Below are positions 35,448 to 43,427 of a stretch of 64,000 bases of DNA, one piece after another; position 1 is the first letter of the stretch, and each line of letters opens with the position of its first letter. The position numbers and the translations under genes are program-made. The DNA lies in assembly GCA_041658245.1 (NCBI GenBank), contig JBBAAM010000001.1:124001-188000 (forward strand), given 5' to 3'. Below the pieces are notes generated by a model. That model searched no databases and was not told the DNA's origin. It worked only from the letters and a program-made list of their open reading frames with translations. The DNA comes from Fen-1258 sp041658245 (lineage in GTDB: Bacteria; Bacteroidota; Ignavibacteria; Ignavibacteriales; Melioribacteraceae).

Positions 35448-36236
35448 ATGAAACAATCTGCTTTTATCGTAATTCTTTTCTTCATTGCCTTAGCCGTATC
35501 TTTCGGAATTTATGAATTAATTCTCGGAAATCCGGCTAACTTTGCAGACTATGCAACAAAAGGAACAAAGGAAGTTCCATTGGGCGGAAACATCATGGGC
35601 ATGACTTACGTTGGCGGTAAGCTGGTAGCACTTTTAATTTGTCTATCAATAATGGTTATTGCAATAACAATTGAAAGAGCTCTCTCTTTAAGAAAAGCCG
35701 CAGGTAAACAAGCTATTCCAAAATTCTTTAAAAAAGTAATTGATCAAATCAGAGCTAATAAAATAAATGACGCTATAGCTTCTTGTGATGCACAAAGAGG
35801 TTCTGTAGCAAATGTTTTAAAAGCAGCATTAAGCAGATTTCAAGAAGTTACCTCATCCGGTTCAACAGTTGATAATGAAAAGAAACTTGTTGAAGTTCAG
35901 CGTTCAGTTGAAGAATCAATGATGTTGGAAACACCGCTCTTAGAGAAAAACTTAATTGCACTTTCAACAATTGCATCTATTGCAACAATGGTTGGTCTTC
36001 TTGGAACAGTTATCGGTATGATCCGTGCTTTCAAAGCTCTTGCTCAAGCAGGTGCGCCGGATGCAATTTCTTTAGCAACCGGTATTTCGGAAGCGTTGAT
36101 CAATACAGCGGGAGGTTTGTTTGCTGCTATTCTTGGTATAGTTGCTTATAACTTTTACGTAAACAAAGTAGACAACTTCACATACCAAATTGATGAAGCA
36201 AACTATAACGTTATGCAATTATTAAAAGAAAAGTGA
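35448..36236 (+). CDS. exbB: ExbB/TolQ/MotA-type proton channel protein
   Basis: 262 residues. Three membrane segments (about 5-22, 58-78, 165-190 with a fourth hydrophobic run 205-230) and the ExbB core (ATMVGLLGTVIGMIRAF, then GISEALINTAGGLFAAI). With ExbD it forms the inner-membrane motor that energises TonB. A GGAGAG site precedes the start. It heads a compact operon with two exbD genes, tonB, a small membrane protein, a PstS-like protein and a TPR protein. Confidence 0.93.
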   Translation: MKQSAFIVILFFIALAVSFGIYELILGNPANFADYATKGTKEVPLGGNIMGMTYVGGKLVALLICLSIMVIAITIERALSLRKAAGKQAIPKFFKKVIDQIRANKINDAIASCDAQRGSVANVLKAALSRFQEVTSSGSTVDNEKKLVEVQRSVEESMMLETPLLEKNLIALSTIASIATMVGLLGTVIGMIRAFKALAQAGAPDAISLATGISEALINTAGGLFAAILGIVAYNFYVNKVDNFTYQIDEANYNVMQLLKEK

Positions 36237-36244
36237 GGTAATTA

Positions 36245-36718
36245 ATGCCGCGCATTAAAAAGAAAAGAGTCTCTATTCGTATAGATATGACTCCACTGGT
36301 GGATGTGGCGTTTTTACTTCTTACTTTCTTTATGCTTACTACTCAATTTAAACCTGCAGAAGATGTTGAAGTTGTTTTCCCATACTCACATTCGGAGATC
36401 AAGCTTCCGGAATCGAATACTATGCTTATTTATGTAAGCAAGGATGGGAAATTATTCCTTGGTTTTGACTCCCAAATATTAATGGAAAAAATGTTTGGTC
36501 AGGCAAATAAGCTTCGACAAGCAGTTGAAGTTAAACAGGAAAATCTTGGCGATCTTTTTATCAAAGCAAGAATTTCCAATCCAAAACTTATTACATTTAT
36601 TAAATCTGATACCAATGCGGAGTTTGGGCTGGTTCAGGATCTAATGGATATATTACGAAAAGCTCAAATTACTAGATTTAATATGGTAACAAATTTCGAA
36701 GTTGATAAAAAAAGTTAA
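36245..36718 (+). CDS. exbD: ExbD/TolR-type biopolymer transport protein, copy 1
   Basis: 157 residues. A short basic N-terminus, one membrane helix that begins IDMTPLVDVAFLLLTFFML with the essential Asp of the proton path, and a ~110-residue periplasmic domain. It lies 8 bp after exbB. The C-terminal domain is longer than in copy 2 and the two share only the membrane part closely, so they probably form a mixed motor. Confidence 0.92.
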   Translation: MPRIKKKRVSIRIDMTPLVDVAFLLLTFFMLTTQFKPAEDVEVVFPYSHSEIKLPESNTMLIYVSKDGKLFLGFDSQILMEKMFGQANKLRQAVEVKQENLGDLFIKARISNPKLITFIKSDTNAEFGLVQDLMDILRKAQITRFNMVTNFEVDKKS

Positions 36719-36732
36719 AATAGGAGAATAAT

Positions 36733-37236
36733 ATGGCTGGTGGTGACGTTGGCGGCGATGGCGGCGGACACAGAAAGAAAAAAGGTAAAAGAAAACCAAA
36801 GAAAAGACTCAATATTCGTATTGATATGACTCCTTTGGTGGATGTTGCTTTTTTGCTGTTGACATTCTTTATGTTAACAACGGTCTTTCGTAAACCGCAA
36901 GCACTTGAAATAAATCTTCCTCCGGATAAAGATGTAGAAGTAAAAATGGCTGAATCAAATTTGCTGACTATCAGATGCGATGAACAACATAACCTTTATT
37001 GGAATATAGGGTTTGAACTCCCAAAGAAAATAAAATATGAAGACATGAAAAAATTCTTGACGGAAAAACAGAAAGAGAATCCAAAATTTGTTGTGCTTCT
37101 TAAGATAGATAGAAAAGCAAAATATCATGTTATGATTGATCTGGTTGACGAATGCGTTCAAGCCAATCTTAACAGTCGTGCTTTTGCACCAATGACTGAA
37201 ATCGATAAAAAAGAAATGTCAAAAGCAACCATATAA
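36733..37236 (+). CDS. exbD: ExbD/TolR-type biopolymer transport protein, copy 2
   Basis: 167 residues. A Gly-rich then strongly basic N-terminus (GGDGGGHRKKKGKRKPKK), the same IDMTPLVDVAFLLLTFFMLTT membrane helix as copy 1, and a periplasmic domain. It follows copy 1 by 14 bp with a GGAG site. Tandem exbD genes are common in Bacteroidota ton operons. Confidence 0.92.
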   Translation: MAGGDVGGDGGGHRKKKGKRKPKKRLNIRIDMTPLVDVAFLLLTFFMLTTVFRKPQALEINLPPDKDVEVKMAESNLLTIRCDEQHNLYWNIGFELPKKIKYEDMKKFLTEKQKENPKFVVLLKIDRKAKYHVMIDLVDECVQANLNSRAFAPMTEIDKKEMSKATI

Positions 37237-37251
37237 GCCAGGAGGATTAAT

Positions 37252-37992
37252 ATGTCTGAAACATTAGTACTTAAAAAAAATGGCGGAATATATGGAGCTT
37301 TTGAATTAAAAAAGCTCTACCCAAGAAATTATGCAATCGGTGTTTCGGTTGCTATACTTCTTCACTTACTTTTAATTGCCTCTTATTATATCTATCAAGA
37401 AATTACTCGCGATGATTTTGATAATGCACCAACAGTAGGCAGAGTATTAAAATATAGTGAACTTGGTCCACCGCCTTCAATTACAAATGAAGCGCCTCCG
37501 CAAATAAATCTGGCTGGCCCTGTTGCACCTCCTACTGTGGGTGTTCCTGTTCCTGTCCCGGATGAGCAAGCTCCGCCTGAAGCTACAATCGCCACTCAAC
37601 AAGAGATGAGTCAGCAACAAGCTCCTGCTTTAGCAAGTGATATTGGCGGGCAAACACAGATTACTCAAGATATAAAAATTGAAGATGATGAGCCGGGCAT
37701 GGATGCTTTCGTTGCCGTTGAGAAATATCCTGAAATGGTTGTAGCTAAGACACCGGAGTACCCGGAAATTGCAAAACGCGCCGGAATAACCGGGAGAGTA
37801 TTTGTGAAAGTTTTGGTTGATAAAGAAGGTAAACCGAGAAGAGCTGTTGTAATTAAAACAGATTCAGATTTGTTTAACGATGCAGCGATAGCTGCTGCTA
37901 TGAAATCAGCTTTCACACCTGCTTTGCAGAACAATCACCCGATTGCAGTTTGGATTGTATTACCTTATAAATTCCAATTATCGGATCAATGA
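37252..37992 (+). CDS. tonB: TonB-family energy transducer
   Basis: 246 residues. Cytoplasmic N-terminus (1-30), one membrane helix (about 30-48), a Pro-rich periplasmic spacer (about 70-115, GPPPSITNEAPPQ, APPTVGVPVPVP), and a C-terminal TonB domain (about 160-245: YPEIAKRAGITGRVFVKVLVD, AMKSAFTPALQNN, WIVLPYKFQL). It transmits ExbBD force to outer-membrane TonB-dependent receptors. The stop overlaps the next gene by 4 bp. Confidence 0.93.
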   Translation: MSETLVLKKNGGIYGAFELKKLYPRNYAIGVSVAILLHLLLIASYYIYQEITRDDFDNAPTVGRVLKYSELGPPPSITNEAPPQINLAGPVAPPTVGVPVPVPDEQAPPEATIATQQEMSQQQAPALASDIGGQTQITQDIKIEDDEPGMDAFVAVEKYPEMVVAKTPEYPEIAKRAGITGRVFVKVLVDKEGKPRRAVVIKTDSDLFNDAAIAAAMKSAFTPALQNNHPIAVWIVLPYKFQLSDQ

Positions 37993-38201
37993 AAAACCTG
38001 ATGGCATATATTGCATACACTGCAGGCGTCATTTTTATCTTACTTGGGCTGGCAATTTTGTTTACAAACTTATTTCCAGCCCATCTTCCTTCTCAACTTA
38101 AAGTAACGATGGGAATTGTTCTTTTTCTTTATGGCGCATTCAGAATTTTATCTACTATGTTCAAGGTTAAAAGACGTATAAAAGATGAGGACTCTAACTA
38201 A
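37989..38201 (+). CDS. Small two-helix membrane protein of the tonB operon
   Basis: 70 residues with two hydrophobic segments (about 6-25 and 35-55) and a basic C-terminus (KVKRRIKDEDSN). It is overlapped by tonB (ATGA) and overlaps the PstS-like gene by 17 bp, so it is translated as part of the operon. I know it only as a conserved hypothetical companion. It might modulate the Ton motor. Confidence 0.7.
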   Translation: MKNLMAYIAYTAGVIFILLGLAILFTNLFPAHLPSQLKVTMGIVLFLYGAFRILSTMFKVKRRIKDEDSN

Positions 38202-39042
38202 AATATCTTTTCTGTTTCTTTATTTTATTTTGATATTCACCGCTTGCAACGAACGTCAAATATCTCCTATCAAGGGCTCACTTAAATGTTATGTTGATGA
38301 ATCTCTTTACAATGTTGTTAAAGCAGCAAGAGATACTTTTGTTATTCTTTACCCCGGCAGCAGTATAGAATTAGTTTCAGCTAAGGCGCGCGAAGGAATT
38401 GCGGCGGTTCTTAATCAAGAAGCAAAGATTTTTATCAGCACTAGAGGATTGAACACCGAAGAAAAAGCATTTTCTGAAAAATCAAAAATAGATCTGCGCT
38501 ATTTTAATTTTTGTTATGATGCCATTATTCCTATTGTAAGAGCAAATGATTCAAAATATCAGATTACGGTTCAGGAAATAAAAAGTTTAATATCCGGAGA
38601 AACAAAAAACTATAAAGTTTTTGTTCCCGAACACAATTCCGGTGTTTATGAATATTTAAAGGAAAACGTACTCGATAAAAAGGAACTTCAGAATATTACA
38701 ATAGTTAAGAGTGAAGAAGAGGTAATCAGCAAAGTAAAACTGACAAAAAAAAGTATTGGTTTTGTAGGAGTTAACACTTTAAATGATGTAAAAGGAATTA
38801 AAGTTTTAGAATTAGGTTCAAAAATTAGGAGTGATGGAGAAGTGTTATATTATAAACCATATGCTGCATATTTGATAACTCAGAATTATCCTTTTACACG
38901 AACTACAACTATTTTTTTGAATGATATTGGAATTGGTTTGGCTTCGGGTTTTGCAACTTTTTTAACAAGCTTTGAGGGTCAGAAAATTGTAGCAAAAAAT
39001 AATTTGGGACCGGCAACTGTTCCAATTAAAATGGTGAAATAA
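38185..39042 (+). CDS. PstS-like substrate-binding lipoprotein
   Basis: 285 residues. A lipoprotein signal ends in FTAC. The PBP-like II fold resembles PstS phosphate-binding proteins (VDESLYNVVKAARDTFVILYPG, then LISGETKNYKVF, PYAAYLITQNYPFTR). No pst transporter genes are nearby. In Bacteroidota such proteins sit in tonB operons and may act as extracytoplasmic ligand binders for the TonB system. Phosphate specificity is not shown. Confidence 0.78.
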   Translation: MRTLTKISFLFLYFILIFTACNERQISPIKGSLKCYVDESLYNVVKAARDTFVILYPGSSIELVSAKAREGIAAVLNQEAKIFISTRGLNTEEKAFSEKSKIDLRYFNFCYDAIIPIVRANDSKYQITVQEIKSLISGETKNYKVFVPEHNSGVYEYLKENVLDKKELQNITIVKSEEEVISKVKLTKKSIGFVGVNTLNDVKGIKVLELGSKIRSDGEVLYYKPYAAYLITQNYPFTRTTTIFLNDIGIGLASGFATFLTSFEGQKIVAKNNLGPATVPIKMVK

Positions 39043-39057
39043 AACAACGGTAAAAAA

Positions 39058-40449
39058 ATGAAAAAAACAGCCCTTTTATTTATTGGAATCTTTTTTGTTT
39101 TGTCGTTTAATGTAAATGCGCAAAGCTCATTAGCCGATGGTGAAAAAGCTATTAAAAATAAAGAGTATTCTAAAGTTTTAACTATTGCAAAAGAGTTCAT
39201 AGATAACAACAACACAACAGATGCTCTAAAACTTTTAATTCAATTACGCGAAAAGAATTTTAGCGACATAAAACTATATGAATATTTAGGCGATACATAT
39301 TCAAAAATGAATGTTGCTGAGAATGCCCTTATAAATTACGAGCAAGCCGAAGCAATGGATTCATTAAATATTCAATTGAAATTTAAATCTGCGGAATTAC
39401 TCCGCAAATCAAAAAGATATAAAGAAGCCGGTAATAAATATTTGAAAATTATTCAGATTGACCCAAATAATAAAAAAGCGATTTTAGAAACTGCTACAAT
39501 ACTTTATCTGGCAAAATATTATAATGATGCCGCTACTTATTACGAAAAATATTTAGCATTCGAACAAACAAAAAATGTATATCAAAAAATCTCAAAAGCT
39601 TTTTTAGAATCAAAGAATTATGAAAAAGCATATAAATACTCGGTTGAAGGATTAATGAAGTATCCCGAAGATGTAGTTCTGAATAAAAGCGCGGCTATTT
39701 CATCATTCGGTCTGCAAAAATTTGATGATGCCGGAAAATATTATTCAGCTCTTCCGGATTCGCTAATGACAATAAGCGATTTGAAAAACGCAGGTAAAGC
39801 ATTTCAAATGATCAAAGCCGATTCCATTGCTATTAAATTTTATGAAAAAGTAATTCAAAGAGACAGTACGCAATCAAGTTTGTTTATGGATATGGCTAAC
39901 AATTATTTTAGAAATAAGAACAATGAGTTGGCAATTAAATACTATATGGCAAAAATAAAAATTGATCCTACCCATGAATTAGCTTACAGATATATGGGTT
40001 TTGCATATTATGATATGAAAGATTGGGATAACGCAAGACTATCATTCTTAAAAGCAAAGGGATTAGCAGATACAACTTTTACTACTAATTATTGGCTTAC
40101 AGAAACTTATAATCAAATGGATTCGTTGGATCAAGCGTCTGAACAATATGTTTATCTTCTAAAACTTGCCGAAGGAAACGAAAAACAATATAAAAACGAA
40201 ATATTAGAAGCTAATGGTGCACTTGGACAAAGAGCATTTCAGAAGAAAAATTATAGCGGAGCTATTACGTATTTATTGAAAGCACTTCAATATAAGCCAG
40301 GCGAATGGAGATTTATGGAAATGTTAGGTGCTTCTTATCATCAATTACAGAATTATGATGAAGCGATCAGATGGTACAAAGCAGTTCTGAAATTAAATTC
40401 TAAAAGTGAAATTGCAAAGAAAGGATTGCGAATGTTAAGTGCCGATTGA
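39058..40449 (+). CDS. TPR-repeat exported protein
   Basis: 463 residues: a signal peptide (1-22) followed by about ten tetratricopeptide units covering nearly the whole length (for example YEYLGDTYSKMNVAENALINYEQA, AYRYMGFAYYDMKDWDNARLSFLKA, MLGASYHQLQNYDEAIRWYKAVLK). It is a scaffold for protein-protein contacts in the periplasm. It lies 15 bp after the PstS-like gene and probably belongs to the tonB operon. Confidence 0.87.
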   Translation: MKKTALLFIGIFFVLSFNVNAQSSLADGEKAIKNKEYSKVLTIAKEFIDNNNTTDALKLLIQLREKNFSDIKLYEYLGDTYSKMNVAENALINYEQAEAMDSLNIQLKFKSAELLRKSKRYKEAGNKYLKIIQIDPNNKKAILETATILYLAKYYNDAATYYEKYLAFEQTKNVYQKISKAFLESKNYEKAYKYSVEGLMKYPEDVVLNKSAAISSFGLQKFDDAGKYYSALPDSLMTISDLKNAGKAFQMIKADSIAIKFYEKVIQRDSTQSSLFMDMANNYFRNKNNELAIKYYMAKIKIDPTHELAYRYMGFAYYDMKDWDNARLSFLKAKGLADTTFTTNYWLTETYNQMDSLDQASEQYVYLLKLAEGNEKQYKNEILEANGALGQRAFQKKNYSGAITYLLKALQYKPGEWRFMEMLGASYHQLQNYDEAIRWYKAVLKLNSKSEIAKKGLRMLSAD

Positions 40450-40473
40450 TATTTACGGCGACAATATTAAACC

Positions 40474-41037
40474 ATGACACAAAAAAATATTAGTAAGTAT
40501 TTCAATCCTTGGCACCATGTAACTTATGGCGATGATATTCCGGTATTTGTAAATACAATAATAGAGATTCCGGAAGGATCTAAAACAAAATATGAGCTTG
40601 ACAAAAAAAGCGGTCTTCTTAAGTTAGACCGCGTTTTATTTTCCGCCGTTCATTATCCTGCCAACTACGGTTTTATCCCCCGCACACTAAGCGATGATGA
40701 AGATCCGCTTGATATTCTTGTTATATGTTCTGTAGAAGTTGATCCGCTCTGTTTAATTGAAGCAAAAGTTATCGGCGTTATGGAAATGGTTGATAATGAA
40801 GAGAAGGATGAAAAAATCATTGCCGTAGCCAAGAATGATATTTCAGTGAATTATATAGACGATCTTGAACATATGCCGCCGCACACAATGATACAACTGC
40901 AAAGATTTTTTGAAGACTATAAAAAACTAGAACACAAAAATGTAATTGTAGAAAAAATTGTTGGTAAAGAAGAAGCATATAAAATTATTCTTGACGGGAT
41001 AAAGCGTTACGAAGATATTTATGGAAAGGAATTTTAA
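40474..41037 (+). CDS. ppa: Family I inorganic pyrophosphatase
   Basis: 187 residues, soluble. The active-site signature DDEDPLDILV (about 75-84) with the metal-binding Asp triad and the YPANYGFIPRT segment are diagnostic. It hydrolyses diphosphate to two phosphates with Mg2+. It lies 24 bp after the TPR gene and overlaps a 52-residue membrane protein gene by one base. Confidence 0.94.
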   Translation: MTQKNISKYFNPWHHVTYGDDIPVFVNTIIEIPEGSKTKYELDKKSGLLKLDRVLFSAVHYPANYGFIPRTLSDDEDPLDILVICSVEVDPLCLIEAKVIGVMEMVDNEEKDEKIIAVAKNDISVNYIDDLEHMPPHTMIQLQRFFEDYKKLEHKNVIVEKIVGKEEAYKIILDGIKRYEDIYGKEF

Positions 41038-41195
41038 TGAAAAAAATTGATTCTATTACTAATTCAAAACAAAATGAAGCCGCTGGTAATTACAAACTTT
41101 CTAATTCGCTTTTGTATTTATACTCTCTTCTGGGAATAATATTCCTTGTTATGATTCTTGGTATGGCATATTTTCTTTATTTCATATTCAAATAG
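41037..41195 (+). CDS. 52-residue single-helix membrane protein
   Basis: A micro-gene whose ATG overlaps the last base of the pyrophosphatase stop (taATGa). It encodes a polar N-terminus (MKKIDSITNSKQNEAAG) and a long C-terminal hydrophobic helix (LLYLYSLLGIIFLVMILG...YFLYFIFK). No family is recognised. Coupling to the pyrophosphatase and the following terminator support expression. A similar-sized single-helix gene precedes kup at 43267. Confidence 0.6.
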   Translation: MKKIDSITNSKQNEAAGNYKLSNSLLYLYSLLGIIFLVMILGMAYFLYFIFK

Positions 41196-41219
41196 AATTA
41201 TTCTTGTATATCATAATTT

Positions 41220-41250
41220 AAAAGACGCGTAACCGCGTCTTTTCTTTTTT
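41220..41250. terminator. Bidirectional terminator
   Basis: Stem AAAAGACGCG / CGCGTCTTTT with a 4-base loop and a T run (41220-41250), between the end of the tonB-ppa run and the APC permease gene on the opposite strand. Confidence 0.92.
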
Positions 41251-42682
41251 AAAAATTATCTTTTATGTGATACTTCTTTTGCCTGTATTTCCAGAAGAAG
41301 TACATTGGCAACCCCGCAGCGATCAATATTAATCCCATCATTGCATTTGATGTATCTGAAATGACCGAGTTTACAAGAAACAAAAAAGAAAAAATTATGA
41401 ATATGGCAGGAGTATAAGGGTAACCCCAAACTTTATACGGACGTTCGGCGTCGGGCATCTTTTTACGAAGGACAAACACTCCGAAAGCACCAAGCATATA
41501 AAATAACCATGCTGCAAAGATCACATAATCGGTAATTGTATCGAACGAGCCCGACATTACTAATACACACGACCACATACCCTGCACAATCAAGGACACA
41601 TAGGGTGTTCCAAAATGAGGATGAACTTTGCCGAGTCCTCTAAAAAATAAATTTGCTCTTGCCATTGCATATGGAACACGTGCAGTTGCAAGAATGCTTC
41701 CGTTAAGTGCGCCAAAAGTTGAGATGATAACGGCAATTGAAATAATTGATGCGCCGTTTGGACCAAATATTTTTTCTGCGGCAGTTGCGGCTACAAGCGG
41801 AGATTTTGCCATAACATCTATTGGTAAAACGTAGAGATATGCAACATTGATCAACACATAAACACATATTACTATCAATGTTCCCCAAAGCAAACTCAAA
41901 GGAATATTTCGTCTCGGATTTTTTACTTCACCCGAAACATATGTAACGCTATTCCAAGCATCATAAGCCCAAAAAGCTCCGGCAAAAGCAAGCCCAATCA
42001 ATGCAATAAAATTATTCCTTGTTGATTCCGGAATTGCAAATCCGGTGTAAACATTTGAAAAACTTCCGTTCCCTAGAAGAAGAAGAAATGTGGAAATTAA
42101 AACGATGGAAATAATTTTTATATAAGTTACTATTGTTTGAACTACGCCACCGAAAACGACACCTACATAATTAACTCCGGTTAGAAACATTATACATAAA
42201 ATTGCAACTGCTTTTGTTCCAAAATCTAAAAATGGATGTATGTTACCTACTAACGGCATATAAATAGAAAAATCATGCATCTGCTGTGAAAGCTGAGGGT
42301 ATTTTATAAAATAACCGAGATACTCTGCAAATGCGTAAGCAATGGCTGCTTGACTGCCTGTTTGAATTACAGAAAGAATAGACCAACCATAAAGATATGC
42401 AGTGAAATCCCCGTACATCTTTCTAAAGTAAACATACTGCCCACCGGTAGCGTCAATCATTCCGGAAATCTCCGCATTAACCAGAGCACCGATGAATGTA
42501 ATAATTCCGGCTGCTATCCAAATAATAATAAGTAATTCAGGAGAGCCGAGTTGCTGCGCCATTGATGATGGTTTTCGGAATATTCCGGATCCGATCATAG
42601 AACCGGCTACGATCATTATGGTTGCAGTTAATGTTAATCCCCGAACGAGCTCAGTCTTTTTATTCTTTTCTACCATTATCAT
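41249..42682 (-). CDS. APC-family amino acid permease
   Basis: 477 residues with about 12 membrane helices. Helix 1 has the APC glycine motif VAGSMIGSGIFRKPSSMA, and AYDAWNSVTYVSGEVKNPRRNIP is the conserved loop after helix 6. It probably imports or exchanges amino acids. The start is ATG 42682 or 42676; both are two codons apart without a clear preference. Confidence 0.88.
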   Translation of the reverse strand: MIMVEKNKKTELVRGLTLTATIMIVAGSMIGSGIFRKPSSMAQQLGSPELLIIIWIAAGIITFIGALVNAEISGMIDATGGQYVYFRKMYGDFTAYLYGWSILSVIQTGSQAAIAYAFAEYLGYFIKYPQLSQQMHDFSIYMPLVGNIHPFLDFGTKAVAILCIMFLTGVNYVGVVFGGVVQTIVTYIKIISIVLISTFLLLLGNGSFSNVYTGFAIPESTRNNFIALIGLAFAGAFWAYDAWNSVTYVSGEVKNPRRNIPLSLLWGTLIVICVYVLINVAYLYVLPIDVMAKSPLVAATAAEKIFGPNGASIISIAVIISTFGALNGSILATARVPYAMARANLFFRGLGKVHPHFGTPYVSLIVQGMWSCVLVMSGSFDTITDYVIFAAWLFYMLGAFGVFVLRKKMPDAERPYKVWGYPYTPAIFIIFSFLFLVNSVISDTSNAMMGLILIAAGLPMYFFWKYRQKKYHIKDNF

Positions 42683-42732
42683 CTATAAAAGTTTGCACAA
42701 AATAGTTAAGTGTTAAGAAAAGTCCAATGGAA

Positions 42733-43131
42733 TTATAAGTCCGTTTCAATTCTTCTTGAAAGGTCTTGTAATGATGTTTTACTTTCCAGCAATTCGGGGA
42801 TATATTCAACAGAGGTAACGAACGTCCATAAATAAGCTACTATCGAGTAAATGCTTCCCAGAGAAAAATTATCCAGATCAATAGCAATATAAAGAACGAA
42901 CAAAAAAATTATTAATAAAACAAATCTCATAATTCCGAAATTAGCCGCACCCCAAGTCGCAATTTTTTCTTGAAGCTTTGCCATTGTTTTATAAATAGTT
43001 GTTACTTGTTCGGGCTTTCTCTTTGAAAACGTATCATAAATTGTTTCATAAGTATCGTGAAGTTCCGCATGCAGCTTTACAACCACTGTGATTCCTCTCC
43101 TATGTTCTTTGATTAATTTGAAAAGAGCCAT
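42733..43131 (-). CDS. Membrane protein resembling the C-terminal half of an ABC six-TM domain
   Basis: 132 residues. An N-terminal helical part (VVVKLHAELHDTYETIYDTF, then KTMAKLQEKIATWGAANF) is followed by two membrane helices (about 68-82 and 92-108) and a tail VEYIPELLESKTSLQDLSRRI. The tail resembles small stand-alone ABC-exporter TM-domain proteins that lack an ATPase domain. Those are usually longer (about 230 residues), so this may be a short member or a truncated one. Function unknown. Confidence 0.5.
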   Translation of the reverse strand: MALFKLIKEHRRGITVVVKLHAELHDTYETIYDTFSKRKPEQVTTIYKTMAKLQEKIATWGAANFGIMRFVLLIIFLFVLYIAIDLDNFSLGSIYSIVAYLWTFVTSVEYIPELLESKTSLQDLSRRIETDL

Positions 43132-43266
43132 TTAATTATTTTAATCGCCAAATGATTGTTTCGAGTAATTAATTTGTTCAAAATTTTTATGAAATAAAAA
43201 TAATAACTATCTTGGCGATGTGCATTAAATGCTTTTACTACTTTTAAAAAAAATAATGAGGTTTTG

Positions 43267-43389
43267 ATGGAAACTGTCGGCACTAAGAACAAATTAAGTG
43301 ATATTGCTTTCTACTTTTTGATGGGAATTCTTGGATTCTCCATCGTATTTACGATTGGTTATCTCTTATACTCTGTGTTTTTTGGTTGA
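43267..43389 (+). CDS. 40-residue single-helix membrane protein before kup
   Basis: ATG 43267 is preceded by GAGG. The product is METVGTKNKLSD followed by a hydrophobic helix (IAFYFLMGILGFSIVF...GYLLYSVFF) and stops at 43389, 38 bp before the potassium transporter gene on the same strand. No homologue is known to me. By analogy with KdpF-like peptides it could assist the transporter, which is speculation from size and position. Confidence 0.5.
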   Translation: METVGTKNKLSDIAFYFLMGILGFSIVFTIGYLLYSVFFG

Positions 43390-43427
43390 TCATACTTCGT
43401 GTAAATTATATCCCGTCATCTAAATAA

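Noticed and set aside
43088..43180. Possible frameshift at the N-terminus of the 132-residue ABC-TM-like gene
   Set aside because: The upstream region carries stops in all frames and no recognisable continuation, so a short protein is as likely as a truncation.
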